Positions 42,276 to 50,570 of a stretch of 64,000 bases of DNA are shown here, in pieces. Both the position numbers and the translations under genes were made by a program. Source of the stretch: Bacillota bacterium (GTDB lineage Bacteria > Bacillota > Clostridia > Oscillospirales > Acutalibacteraceae); contig JAEZCC010000010.1 of NCBI GenBank assembly GCA_023412715.1, positions 55,437-119,436 on the forward strand, given 5' to 3'. Below the pieces are notes generated by a model. The model had not been told where the DNA came from. It made no database searches and saw nothing but the letters and a program-made list of their open reading frames with translations. Position 1 is the stretch's first letter; each line of letters starts with the position of its first letter.

Positions 42276-43415
42276 ATGGACTTCACACTAAGTAAGGAAC
42301 AGGAAATGGCCCGCACCCTTTTCCATGATTTTGCCGAGAAGGAAATCAAGCCGTATGCGCAGGAAATCGACGAGGAAGAACGTTTCCCTTCCGAAGCGCT
42401 GGAAAAATTCCGCAAATACGGCTTCATGGGCATCGCTTACCCGAAAGAGTACGGCGGCGCCGGATGCGACACGCTGACGTACGAGATCGCGATCGAGGAG
42501 ATCTGCAAGGTCTGTGCCACGACGGGCACCATGCTTTCCGCCCATTCTTCCCTCGGAACCTGGCCGATTTTTAAGTTCGGCACCCCCGAGCAGAAAGCGA
42601 AATATCTGCCGAAGCTCTGCTCCGGCGAATACCTCGGCGCTTTCGCGCTGACCGAGCCGAACGCCGGCACGGATTCTTCTGCGCAGCAGACGAAGGCCGT
42701 TCTCGACGGCGACCATTACGTACTCAACGGCAGCAAAATCTTTATTACCAACGGCGGCTATGCGGATACATACGTCGTATTCGCCATGACCGACAAGAGC
42801 AAGGGCAACCACGGGATTTCCGCCTTTATCGTCGAAAAGAACTTCCCAGGCTTTTCCGTCGGCAAAAAAGAAAAGAAAATGGGCATCCGCGGTTCTTCCA
42901 CCTGCGAGCTGATTTTTGAAAACTGCATCGTCCCGAAAGAAAATCTCCTTGGGCAGGAAGGCAAAGGCTTCGGCATCGCCATGACGACGCTTGACGGCGG
43001 CCGCATCGGCATCGCAGCGCAGGCGCTCGGCATTGCGGAAGGCGCGCTGAACGAGACCATCAAGTACGTCAAAGAGAGAAAGCAGTTCGGCCGCCCGCTT
43101 GCAAAGTTCCAGAACACGCAGTTCGAGATCGCCGATATGGCGACCAAGATCAAGGCCGCACAGCTTTTGATGTACCGTTCGGCCGTTGCAAAAGACACGC
43201 AGAAGAGCTGCTCCGAAGAGGCCGCCATGGCAAAACTGTACTGTGCTTCCACGGCGATGGACGTTACCACCCGGTGCGTGCAGCTGCACGGCGGCTACGG
43301 GTTCACCAGAGAGTACCCCGTAGAGCGCATGATGCGCGACGCAAAGATCACCGAAATTTACGAGGGCACCAGCGAAGTCCAGAAGATGGTAATTTCCAAA
43401 TTTGCCTTGAAGTAA
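42276..43415 (+). CDS. bcd: Butyryl-CoA (short-chain acyl-CoA) dehydrogenase
   Basis: 379 residues, standard for acyl-CoA dehydrogenases. FAD/substrate blocks are 'FALTEPNAGTDSSAQQT' and 'YVLNGSKIFITNGGYADTYV', then 'GIRGSSTCELIFENC', and the catalytic Glu in 'EIYEGTSEVQKMVIS' (about 367). With EtfAB it reduces crotonyl-CoA by NADH while bifurcating electrons to ferredoxin in Clostridia. It is followed 27 bases later by etfB. Confidence 0.96.
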   Translation: MDFTLSKEQEMARTLFHDFAEKEIKPYAQEIDEEERFPSEALEKFRKYGFMGIAYPKEYGGAGCDTLTYEIAIEEICKVCATTGTMLSAHSSLGTWPIFKFGTPEQKAKYLPKLCSGEYLGAFALTEPNAGTDSSAQQTKAVLDGDHYVLNGSKIFITNGGYADTYVVFAMTDKSKGNHGISAFIVEKNFPGFSVGKKEKKMGIRGSSTCELIFENCIVPKENLLGQEGKGFGIAMTTLDGGRIGIAAQALGIAEGALNETIKYVKERKQFGRPLAKFQNTQFEIADMATKIKAAQLLMYRSAVAKDTQKSCSEEAAMAKLYCASTAMDVTTRCVQLHGGYGFTREYPVERMMRDAKITEIYEGTSEVQKMVISKFALK

Positions 43416-43442
43416 GGCGGAAACTCTAAGGAGGGAAATTCT

Positions 43443-44228
43443 TTGAATATTGTCGTTTGCATCAAGCAGGTTCCGAATACCAACGAAGTCAAGCTGGACC
43501 CCAAGACCGGAACGCTAATCCGCGAAGGCGTGCCCAGCATCATCAATCCTGACGATAAAGCCGGTCTCGAGGCCGCGCTTCGCCTGAAAGACAACCAGGG
43601 CGCGCATGTCACCGTCGTATCCATGGGCCCGCCGCAGGCGGAGGCCGCTCTGCGCGAGGCGCTTGCCATGGGCGCGGACGAGGCGGTTCTTGTGACAGAC
43701 CGCGCTTTCGGCGGCGCCGATACCTGGGCGACCGCCCATACCCTTGCCGCGGCGCTGCAGACCATCCCTTACGACCTGATTCTCACCGGGCGTCAGGCAA
43801 TCGACGGCGACACGGCCCAGGTCGGCCCGCAGATCGCTGAGAACCTCAATATCCCCAACATCAGCTACGCGGAAGAAATCAAGGTAGAAGGCGAATATGT
43901 CACGGTCAAGCGCCAGTTTGAAGACCGCTACCATATTGTCAAAGTCAAGATGCCCTGCCTGATCACCGCCCTGAGCGAGCTCAACGAACCGCGCTACATG
44001 ACCCCGCAGGGGATTTTCGACGCCTACCGCGAGAAAGAGATCAAGACCATCACCCGCAAAGACCTCAATGTGGAAGACGGCGACATCGGTTTGAAAGGTT
44101 CGCCGACGAGAGTCGTGCAGACATTCACAAAGAGCCCGAAAGCTGCCGGCACCCTTGTCAACAATCTGAATGCACAGGAAGCTGCCGAGTATTTGCTTGA
44201 AAAACTGAAAGAAAAATTCATTATATAG
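43443..44228 (+). CDS. etfB: Electron transfer flavoprotein, beta subunit
   Basis: 261 residues from a TTG at 43443 behind AAGGAGG. It starts 'NIVVCIKQVPNTNEVKLDP', and the 'LILTGRQAIDGDTAQVGPQ' segment is the FAD-site motif of bifurcating EtfB proteins. The final helices ('AQEAAEYLLEKLKEKFII') dock to the alpha subunit. With EtfA and Bcd it forms the bifurcating complex that couples crotonyl-CoA reduction to ferredoxin reduction. Its TAG stop overlaps the upstream part of etfA. Confidence 0.96.
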   Translation: MNIVVCIKQVPNTNEVKLDPKTGTLIREGVPSIINPDDKAGLEAALRLKDNQGAHVTVVSMGPPQAEAALREALAMGADEAVLVTDRAFGGADTWATAHTLAAALQTIPYDLILTGRQAIDGDTAQVGPQIAENLNIPNISYAEEIKVEGEYVTVKRQFEDRYHIVKVKMPCLITALSELNEPRYMTPQGIFDAYREKEIKTITRKDLNVEDGDIGLKGSPTRVVQTFTKSPKAAGTLVNNLNAQEAAEYLLEKLKEKFII

Positions 44229-44245
44229 TGAAAGTGGTGAGCAGA

Positions 44246-45265
44246 ATGGGAATTCAGGATTATCAAGGCGTATTCGTATTTATTCAGCAGGTTGACAATC
44301 AGGTCGCCGGCGTTTCTCACGAGCTGCTGGGCAAGGCAAAAGAACTCGCCCAGAAACTGAATACACAGGTTACCGCTGTTTTGCTGGGCTATCAGGTCTC
44401 TGATCTCTGCAAGGATCTTTCCCGCTACGGTGCGGACAAGATCGTCCTGGTCGACAATAAGGACCTGAAGCTGTACTCGACAAAGCCGTATGCCTATGCC
44501 GTCTGCAGCGTGATTGAAAAATACAAGCCCGCTGTTTTCCTTTACGGCGCCACGGCAATCGGGCGTGACCTTGCGCCGCGCGTAGCCGCAAGGATTCGCA
44601 CCGGCCTGACGGCGGACTGCACGAAGCTGGACATTGCCGACGATGGAACCGGGGATCTTCGCATGACCCGCCCGGCGTTCGGCGGCAATATCATGGCCAC
44701 GATTATCTGCCCCGATTACCGCCCGCAGATGGCGACGGTTCGCCCGGGCGTAATGCAGAAAATCAAGCCGATCGACGGCGCAAACGCTCCGGTCGACCGG
44801 TTCGATGTTGCCATTCCGGAATCGGAAAACGACGTCCAGATTCTCGACGTCATCAAGAAAGAATCCCATAAGATGGACATTCAGGACGCGAAGATCCTGG
44901 TTTCCGGCGGGCGCGGACTGGGATGCCCGGACAACTTCAAGATTCTGGAAAGCCTTGCGACTGCCCTCGGCGGCACGGTCAGCTCTTCCCGCGCTGCGGT
45001 TGACGCCGGGTGGGTGGAGAAAGATCTTCAGGTCGGCCAGACCGGGAAAACGGTCCGCCCCAACCTTTACATTGCCTGCGGCATTTCCGGTGCCATTCAG
45101 CACCTTGCCGGCATGGAGGAATCCGACGTTATCCTTGCAATCAACAAGGACGAGACCGCCCCGATTTTTGAAGTGGCCGATTACGGCGTTGTCGGCGACG
45201 CGCTGAAAATCGTTCCGCTCTTCACCGAAGAGGTCAAAAAGGCTTTGGCGGAGCGCAAGCAGTAA
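44246..45265 (+). CDS. etfA: Electron transfer flavoprotein, alpha subunit
   Basis: About 339 residues from the ATG at 44246 (MGIQDYQGVFVFIQQ) with GTGGTGA upstream; a GTG at 44228 is in frame but lacks a ribosome site. The N-terminal adenine-nucleotide-hydrolase-like domain is followed by the C-terminal FAD domain with 'LVSGGRGLGCPDNF', 'SSRAAVDAGW', 'GQTGKTVRPNLYIACGISG' (spanning about 265-283) and 'AINKDETAPIFEVADYGVVGD'. It is the last gene of the butyrate operon before a terminator. Confidence 0.97.
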   Translation: MGIQDYQGVFVFIQQVDNQVAGVSHELLGKAKELAQKLNTQVTAVLLGYQVSDLCKDLSRYGADKIVLVDNKDLKLYSTKPYAYAVCSVIEKYKPAVFLYGATAIGRDLAPRVAARIRTGLTADCTKLDIADDGTGDLRMTRPAFGGNIMATIICPDYRPQMATVRPGVMQKIKPIDGANAPVDRFDVAIPESENDVQILDVIKKESHKMDIQDAKILVSGGRGLGCPDNFKILESLATALGGTVSSSRAAVDAGWVEKDLQVGQTGKTVRPNLYIACGISGAIQHLAGMEESDVILAINKDETAPIFEVADYGVVGDALKIVPLFTEEVKKALAERKQ

Positions 45266-45291
45266 TTCCGTTGATACATCCGTAAAGATGA

Positions 45292-45322
45292 AAAGGCCCT
45301 GCGGTTTTGCCGCAGGGCCTTT
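45292..45322. terminator. Bidirectional terminator between etfA and the lysine operon
   Basis: AAAGGCCCTGCGG (45292-45304) and CCGCAGGGCCTTT (45310-45322) form a perfect 13-base-pair stem with a TTTTG loop. The flanks are A/T-rich but the T-run is short. Confidence 0.82.
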
Positions 45323-45336
45323 GCTGTCTGATTGTT

Positions 45337-45678
45337 TCAGAAATTATTTCCGTTCCAGCCCCAATGTTCCGTTTCCCCGTAGCGGACATAAATTCTGGAG
45401 GGCTTGATGGCAAGCTCTTCTCCCAGTATTTTTGTGATGGAGGCGGTCATCCGGTTGTAGGAAGCGCCGTCCGCTTTCCCGAAAATTTCAACGTTCACAA
45501 ATGCCGCCGGTTCGTCGGTTCCCTGAAAATATAAATGGCTGTTTTCTTCGAAGGACAGCATCAGCCAGCTTTCGGATTTGCCCGGCAGCAATTCAATCGC
45601 TTTCCCAAATTTGGATTTTAAGGCTTTTTCCGTCTGAGGCGCAATTTCGACATTGGTTTTGGTCTGGATGCAGGGCAT
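45337..45678 (-). CDS. MIF-like phenylpyruvate tautomerase family protein
   Basis: 113 residues. After Met removal the protein starts with Pro (MPCIQTKTNVEIA), the catalytic base of the tautomerase superfamily. 'SESWLMLSFEENSHLYFQG' and the C-terminal 'IYVRYGETEHWGWNGNNF' match MIF-related proteins. The bacterial role is unknown; phenylpyruvate or dopachrome tautomerase activity is the family assay. It lies 46 bases after the ACT-domain gene with no promoter seen, so it is probably the last gene of the lysine operon. Confidence 0.9.
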   Translation of the reverse strand: MPCIQTKTNVEIAPQTEKALKSKFGKAIELLPGKSESWLMLSFEENSHLYFQGTDEPAAFVNVEIFGKADGASYNRMTASITKILGEELAIKPSRIYVRYGETEHWGWNGNNF

Positions 45679-45724
45679 AAAAAATTCCCCCTCTTTCTCA
45701 ATCGACGCGCTGCAGTCTTGCAGA

Positions 45725-46186
45725 TCAGCCGTGAAGCCTTTCCTGCAGGGCTTTCAGCGTTTCCTGAAAATCGGCGGCCGTCACCAGAAGCGAGATATCG
45801 ACTTCGGAGGTCGTGATGATCCGGATATCCGCGTTGGCGCTGGCGGCCGCGGCAAAGACCTGCGCGGCGAAACCGGGCGCATTTCTTATATTCGGGTCGT
45901 AAACGGAAATTTTGCTGTTGCCGCTGCTTACGATAACTTTGATTTTCGCCGTATCGTGCAGTTCAGACGTAAAGCCAAATATCTTGTCAAGGTCGTTGTC
46001 CGAGATTGTGAAAGAGACGGAAGTGTACGCCCCGTGCGCGGGGGCAAGAGCGATCATGTCTACGTCTACGCCCAAGACACCGATCCGCTCAAATACATCG
46101 GCTGTAAACTTCAGCTCCGACGGGCAGTTCTGAAGGGTGACCAGCGTAATGTCGGATGAGGTGGTAATGGTGGGGGACAGGGTCAT
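45725..46186 (-). CDS. Stand-alone double-ACT protein (aspartokinase regulatory-domain-like)
   Basis: About 153 residues from the ATG at 46186 (MTLSPTITTSSDITLV) behind AAGGAGG; an earlier start would overlap dapB. Two ACT-like units are visible: 'SDITLVTLQNCPSE...FERIGVLGVDVDMIA' and 'KISVYDPNIRNAPGFAAQVFAAAASANADIRIITTSEVDISLLV'-like strands spanning about 98-141. The second resembles the effector-binding domain of aspartokinase, but no kinase domain is present. It is in the lysine-riboswitch operon beside dapB, so it may sense lysine or threonine for a partner enzyme. That role is inferred. Confidence 0.82.
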   Translation of the reverse strand: MTLSPTITTSSDITLVTLQNCPSELKFTADVFERIGVLGVDVDMIALAPAHGAYTSVSFTISDNDLDKIFGFTSELHDTAKIKVIVSSGNSKISVYDPNIRNAPGFAAQVFAAAASANADIRIITTSEVDISLLVTAADFQETLKALQERLHG

Positions 46187-46187
46187 T

Positions 46188-46955
46188 TCAGGTACCTCCT
46201 TCATTTAACAGGTCTGACATGCTGTAAAGGCCGGAGACTTTATTCTTCAAAAAAGCCGCGGCGTGAAGGGCGCCCATGGCAAAAATTTCTTTCGACTGAG
46301 CGGAGTGGTGGATGGTGATGGTTTCCTGGGGACCGGCAAAAATCACCTCGTGCTCACCGACAATTGTGCCGCCCCGAATGGAATGGATGCCTATTTCGCT
46401 TTTGTCTCTCGCTTTCCGGCGCGAATGTCTGTCGTACACATATTCCATGTTTTTGTCGACGGCGGCCGAAATTCCGTCCGCTATCATCAGGGCGGTCCCG
46501 CTTGGCGCGTCTATTTTTTTATTGTGGTGTTTTTCAACGATTTCGATGTCGAAATCGTTTCCCAGAATTTTTGCGGCCCTTTTTGACAGGTCGATCAGCA
46601 GATTGATCCCGAGGGACATGTTCCCGGAAAAGAAGATTGGGATCTGCCCGGAAACCTGCCTGACGGTTTCCACCTGCTGTTTGTTATAGCCTGTGGTGCA
46701 CAGAACGAGAGGCATTTTTTCCCGGAGCCCGAAATTCAGCAGGGTGTCCAGCAGGGAAGGGTGGGAAAAGTCAATCAGAACGTCGCCGGTCTGCGGGGGA
46801 ATGTTCTCCGGATTTGCATAAACCGGGAAATCCAGCGTTTCGCCTTTTCTGATATCGATTCCGGCCGCGATCCCGAACTCCGGCTGCTCTGCCGCGCAGC
46901 CGGCAATCACTCGGCCCATTGTGCCGCAGCATCCGCTCAACAGGATACGAATCAT
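46188..46955 (-). CDS. dapB: 4-hydroxy-tetrahydrodipicolinate reductase
   Basis: 255 residues. The nucleotide loop 'GCCGTMGRVIAGC', 'LIDFSHPS', 'LCTTGYNKQQ', the catalytic 'VEKHHNKKIDAPSGTAL' and 'IGIHSIRGGTIVGEHEVIF' blocks are all present. It reduces HTPA to tetrahydrodipicolinate with NAD(P)H in lysine/diaminopimelate synthesis. Gene order asd-dapA-dapB is behind a lysine riboswitch. The stop is one base from the next gene's start. Confidence 0.97.
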   Translation of the reverse strand: MIRILLSGCCGTMGRVIAGCAAEQPEFGIAAGIDIRKGETLDFPVYANPENIPPQTGDVLIDFSHPSLLDTLLNFGLREKMPLVLCTTGYNKQQVETVRQVSGQIPIFFSGNMSLGINLLIDLSKRAAKILGNDFDIEIVEKHHNKKIDAPSGTALMIADGISAAVDKNMEYVYDRHSRRKARDKSEIGIHSIRGGTIVGEHEVIFAGPQETITIHHSAQSKEIFAMGALHAAAFLKNKVSGLYSMSDLLNEGGT

Positions 46956-46978
46956 TTTAGACTTCCTTCTTTTTGCTT

Positions 46979-47869
46979 TCAGCCAATCAGTTTATATTCT
47001 TTCAGAACGCCGCGCAGGTAGCCGGCGTTTTCTTCGCTCAGCGAAGTCAGGGGCAGCCTGCAGGCGCCGCAGCTCCAGCCCATCATGTTCAAGGCGGTCT
47101 TGACGGGCATGGGGTTCACGTCGACAAACAATGCGTCCATCAGCTTCAGGTAACGCAGGAACAGGCTGCGGCTTTTTTCAATGTTTCCCTGGAAATATTC
47201 GGAGCAGATGTCGCTTATCTGCTTCGGGATAACGTTGGCGGCGGTCGAGATGACGCCCTTGCCGCCGACCGAAAGAATCGGGAGAAGCAGACTGTCTTCG
47301 CCGGAGTAGATCGTGAGGCTGTCGCCGCACAGGGCGGCCGTGCGCGCGGCGGCCGCCAAATCGCCGTTCGCTTCTTTGGTGGCGACGATGTTGGGGTGCT
47401 TGGCAAGCTCTTTGTATGTTTCCGGCTTGATGTCGCACCCGGTGCGGGAAGGGATGTTGTACAGCACAATCGGAATATTCACGCGGTCCGCAACGTAAGT
47501 GAAATGCTTGACGAAGCCGGCCTGAGAGGTTTTGTTGTAGTAAGGAGTGATCATCAGCAGGGCGTCGGCGCCGCAGTCCTGCAGATTTTTTGAAAGCTCG
47601 GCCGCATACCGCGTATCGTTGCTGCCGGAGCTTGCAATCACGGGGACGCGTCCGTTGACCCTTTTGACGACGGTCTTAATGACGGAGCAATGCTCGTCGT
47701 GGCTCAGCACCGGGGATTCTCCCGTGGTCGCGCAGGCCACAATCGCCTTGGTCCCGTTCTGAAGCTGAAAATCCACCAGCTTTTCCAGGGTATCGTAATT
47801 CACCGAACCGTCCTGGTTCATCGGGGTCACCAGCGCAACCGCGGAACCGGTAAATATCGTTTTTTTCAT
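46979..47869 (-). CDS. dapA: 4-hydroxy-tetrahydrodipicolinate synthase
   Basis: About 296 residues from the ATG at 47869 (MKKTIFTGSAVALVTPM); an ATG at 47875 is equally possible, as the GGAGGG site is at 47885-47880. TIM-barrel marks are 'GTKAIVACATTGESPVLS', 'YNIPSRTGCDI' and the Schiff-base Lys in 'VATKEANGD'. It condenses pyruvate with aspartate semialdehyde. It is the second gene of the lysine operon, 33 bases after asd. Confidence 0.97.
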   Translation of the reverse strand: MKKTIFTGSAVALVTPMNQDGSVNYDTLEKLVDFQLQNGTKAIVACATTGESPVLSHDEHCSVIKTVVKRVNGRVPVIASSGSNDTRYAAELSKNLQDCGADALLMITPYYNKTSQAGFVKHFTYVADRVNIPIVLYNIPSRTGCDIKPETYKELAKHPNIVATKEANGDLAAAARTAALCGDSLTIYSGEDSLLLPILSVGGKGVISTAANVIPKQISDICSEYFQGNIEKSRSLFLRYLKLMDALFVDVNPMPVKTALNMMGWSCGACRLPLTSLSEENAGYLRGVLKEYKLIG

Positions 47870-47902
47870 GACCATACAACCCTCCATGTGTGTCGTATCG
47901 GA

Positions 47903-48982
47903 TCAGTCAAGGTAGCCTTTCGCGCAGAGCAGTTCCGCCATGAGTACGCCTCCTCCGGCTGCCCCGCGGAGCGTGTTGTGAGAGAGGCTTACAAATTTGA
48001 TATCGTATTGGCTGTCGGGGCGCAGACGCCCGATCGAAATCCCCATGCCGTTTTCCAGGTTCCTGTCAAGCTTTGCCTGAGGGCGGTCGTCCTCCCGGAA
48101 ATAGGTCAGAAATTTTTTCGGCGCGCTCGGCAGGCCGAGCTTCTGCGGTTCGCCGCTGAAATTTTCCCATTTTTCGATGATTTCGTCCATGCCGATCTTC
48201 TTTTCGTAAGAGACGAACACCGCCGCCGTATGCCCGTCGGACACCGGCACGCGCAGGCACTGCGTTGTGATGTCTGGCTTTGCGGCGTTTATGACCTCGC
48301 CGTTTTCGACGCGGCCCCAGATTTTCATCGGCTCGTTTTCCGACTTGCCTTCTTCGCCGCCGATGAACGGAATCAGGTTGTCGACCATTTCCGGCCAGGT
48401 GCGGAACGTTTTTCCAGCCCCTGAAATCGCCTGGTAGGTGCACGCAAGCACCTTGGTGACGCCGAGGTCCAGAAGGGGAGTGACGGCGGGGACATAGCTC
48501 TGGATGGAGCAGTTCGATTTGACGGCGATGAACCCGCGGCGGGTCCCCAGGCGTTTGCGCTGGTGCTCTATCACCACGGCGTGCCCGGGGTTAATTTCCG
48601 GAATAATCATGGGGACGTCCGGCACGGCGCGGTTCGCGCTGTTGTTCGAAATGACGGGGCATTCCGCTTTTGCGTAGGCCTCTTCCAGCGCCTTGGTTTT
48701 TGCCTTATCCATATTTACCGCGCAGAAAACGAAATCGACGTCGCCGGCGATCTTTTTCATGTCGCTTTCAGCGTCCTGAATTACAATTCCCTTCATCTTT
48801 TCGGGGATGGGGATGGACATCTGCCAACGGTTTTCAAGCGCTTCCTCATAGGTCTTGCCGGCGGAGCGGGAGCTCGCCGCCAGTGCGGTCACCGTGAACC
48901 ACGGGTGATTTTCAAGCAAAGTCGCAAAGCGCTGCCCGACCATTCCCGTAGCGCCGATGATCCCGACCCGGTACTGTTTCAT
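47903..48982 (-). CDS. asd: Aspartate-semialdehyde dehydrogenase
   Basis: 359 residues of the archaeal/fungal-type branch. NADP loop 'GIIGATGMVGQRFATLL', nucleophilic Cys in 'AVKSNCSIQSYVPA', 'QAISGAGKTFRTWPEM' and the His in 'VSDGHTAAVFVS' are present. It makes aspartate semialdehyde for lysine, threonine and methionine. It is the first coding gene after the lysine riboswitch, 60 bases from its terminator hairpin, which explains control of the whole operon. Confidence 0.97.
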   Translation of the reverse strand: MKQYRVGIIGATGMVGQRFATLLENHPWFTVTALAASSRSAGKTYEEALENRWQMSIPIPEKMKGIVIQDAESDMKKIAGDVDFVFCAVNMDKAKTKALEEAYAKAECPVISNNSANRAVPDVPMIIPEINPGHAVVIEHQRKRLGTRRGFIAVKSNCSIQSYVPAVTPLLDLGVTKVLACTYQAISGAGKTFRTWPEMVDNLIPFIGGEEGKSENEPMKIWGRVENGEVINAAKPDITTQCLRVPVSDGHTAAVFVSYEKKIGMDEIIEKWENFSGEPQKLGLPSAPKKFLTYFREDDRPQAKLDRNLENGMGISIGRLRPDSQYDIKFVSLSHNTLRGAAGGGVLMAELLCAKGYLD

Positions 48983-49041
48983 TGTAAGAAGCCTCCTGTG
49001 TTTATTCTATGAAAAGAAGGGTAAAAAAATATCCGGGTAAC

Positions 49042-49063
49042 AAAAAAGCCGGTCAAAAACCGG
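49042..49063 (-). terminator. Terminator hairpin of the lysine riboswitch
   Basis: On the minus strand CCGGT, loop TTTTG, ACCGG, then C and six T residues, between the aptamer and asd. The stem is short (5 base pairs), but the position is that of an expression-platform terminator. Confidence 0.5.
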
Positions 49064-49130
49064 TCATCCTTGTAGACAGATGCTAATTGTAATCGCCTTC
49101 GGCACCGCTTGCAGTCTCCAGGCCGACGGC

Positions 49131-49300
49131 ATAAATAGCGCTCCATCAAACAAGTGATGACAGTTGCATTGCTGTTTGCAAGGCAACCAGGTATCAACAC
49201 AGGCCGAATGTGTTTTCCTTCGGCGGATTTCCCTTTCACGGCTGCTGAACGGCCTCGGCTGCCTGACAGCTGGTACTTTTGAAATCCGCGCCTCTATCTT
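49131..49300 (-). promoter_or_regulatory. Lysine riboswitch (L box)
   Basis: The minus-strand leader of asd matches the L-box core element by element. The 5' P1 strand and loop motif AGATAGAGGCGCGG (49299-49286) is followed by TTCAAAAGTA, then GTGAAAGGGA and CCGCCGAAGG. Further on come the ACTGTCA element and the closing GGAGCGCTATTT (about 49143-49132), which re-pairs with the start. The order and core residues are as in the Bacillus lysC leader. Lysine binding should favour the downstream terminator and stop asd-dapA-dapB expression. Confidence 0.93.
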
Positions 49301-49319
49301 ATGACGTACTGGTAAAAAT

Positions 49320-49349
49320 ATAATAACATGTGTTGCACTTGATTGTCAA
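49320..49349 (-). promoter_or_regulatory. Sigma-A-type promoter of the lysine operon
   Basis: TTGACA (49349-49344), an 18-base spacer and TATTAT (49325-49320) on the minus strand, 20 bases before the riboswitch. It is interleaved with the queA promoter. Confidence 0.75.
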
Positions 49350-49361
49350 TTTATTTATAAT
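49333..49361 (+). promoter_or_regulatory. Sigma-A-type promoter of queA
   Basis: TTGCAC (49333-49338), a 17-base spacer and TATAAT (49356-49361), 38 bases before the queA ATG. Confidence 0.7.
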
Positions 49362-49399
49362 GGAACGAGATTTCACAATGATATATAGGAGTAAATAAA

Positions 49400-50446
49400 A
49401 TGGAACTGGACCCGAAGGACATGAAAACAAGCGACTTTTATTACGATCTGCCGAAGAAACTGATTGCGCAGACACCGCTGGAGCCGAGGGATTCTTCCAG
49501 GCTGCTGGCGCTGGATAAACGGACCGGGGCGATCACGCATCTTCATTTCCACGATATCCTCGATTTGCTGAACCCGAACGACTGCCTTGTGCTGAACGAT
49601 TCGAGAGTTCTGCCTGCCAGGCTGTACGGCGTCAAAGACGGCACGGGCGCAAAGGTGGAATTCCTGCTTCTGACCCACCGCGAGGGGGATGTGTGGGAGG
49701 TCCTGGCGGGCCCGGGGCGCCGTGCGAAACCGGGCAGCCGCTTTACGTTCGGAGACGGTATCCTGAAAGCGGAGATTCTCGATGTGGTGGACGACGGGAA
49801 CCGTCTCGTCCGGTTTTCATGCGATGGAAATTTCTATGAAATTCTGGACAAGATAGGGCAGATGCCCCTGCCGCACTATATTACGGCCGATCTGAAAGAC
49901 AATGAGCGCTACCAGACCGTGTATTCCAAAGAGGTCGGCTCCGCCGCGGCACCCACAGCCGGACTGCACTTTACAGAGGAGCTTCTCGACAAAATCCGGA
50001 AGAAGGGCGTGAAAACGGCATTTGTCACGCTGCATGTCGGGCTTGGGACCTTCCGCCCGGTAACCGCCGAAAAGGTCACGGACCATAAAATGCACTCCGA
50101 GCATTATTATCTGCCTCAGAAAGCGGCCGACCTGATCAACGAAACAAAGAGAAGCGGCGGGCGGGTCATCTCTGTGGGGACCACGAGCTGCCGTACGCTG
50201 GAAACCGTGGCCGCCCGCGAGGGCTGCATCAAAGAGAGCGCGGGCTGGACGGATATTTTCATCTATCCCGGTTATGAGTTCAAGGCGCTCGACTGCCTCA
50301 TCACCAATTTTCACTTGCCGGAAAGCACGTTGATCATGCTTGTCTCCGCTCTGGCGGGGTATGACCATATCATGAATGCCTACCGTGTCGCGGTGGAGGA
50401 AAAATACCGCTTTTACAGCTTCGGCGACGCCATGTTCATCTATTGA
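49400..50446 (+). CDS. queA: S-adenosylmethionine:tRNA ribosyltransferase-isomerase
   Basis: 348 residues. Blocks are 'MKTSDFYYDLPKKLIAQTPL', 'LVLNDSRVLPARLYG', 'SAAAPTAGLHFTEELL', 'HVGLGTFRPV' and 'TNFHLPESTLIMLVSALAG'. It transfers the ribosyl part of SAM to preQ1-tRNA to form epoxyqueuosine. It is followed by tgt, the previous enzyme in queuosine synthesis. Confidence 0.97.
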   Translation: MELDPKDMKTSDFYYDLPKKLIAQTPLEPRDSSRLLALDKRTGAITHLHFHDILDLLNPNDCLVLNDSRVLPARLYGVKDGTGAKVEFLLLTHREGDVWEVLAGPGRRAKPGSRFTFGDGILKAEILDVVDDGNRLVRFSCDGNFYEILDKIGQMPLPHYITADLKDNERYQTVYSKEVGSAAAPTAGLHFTEELLDKIRKKGVKTAFVTLHVGLGTFRPVTAEKVTDHKMHSEHYYLPQKAADLINETKRSGGRVISVGTTSCRTLETVAAREGCIKESAGWTDIFIYPGYEFKALDCLITNFHLPESTLIMLVSALAGYDHIMNAYRVAVEEKYRFYSFGDAMFIY

Positions 50447-50475
50447 GAAGGCGTGCCGCTGTCAGGCGGCATTTT

Positions 50476-50540
50476 GGGGCAGCCAAAAGGCTGTCCCGCC
50501 GCCGGGAGTTATTCATTTTCCCACGGGAATTTCCCGTGGG
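50476..50540 (+). promoter_or_regulatory. Two hairpins between queA and tgt
   Basis: GGGGCAGCC (50476-50484) pairs with GGCTGTCCC (50489-50497) around AAAA. CCCACGGGA (50520-50528) pairs perfectly with TCCCGTGGG (50532-50540). Neither has a T-run. They may protect or separate the two messages; no preQ1-riboswitch pattern was recognised. Confidence 0.5.
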
Positions 50541-50570
50541 CACATACAGCCTGAACGGAGTTTATAAAAC

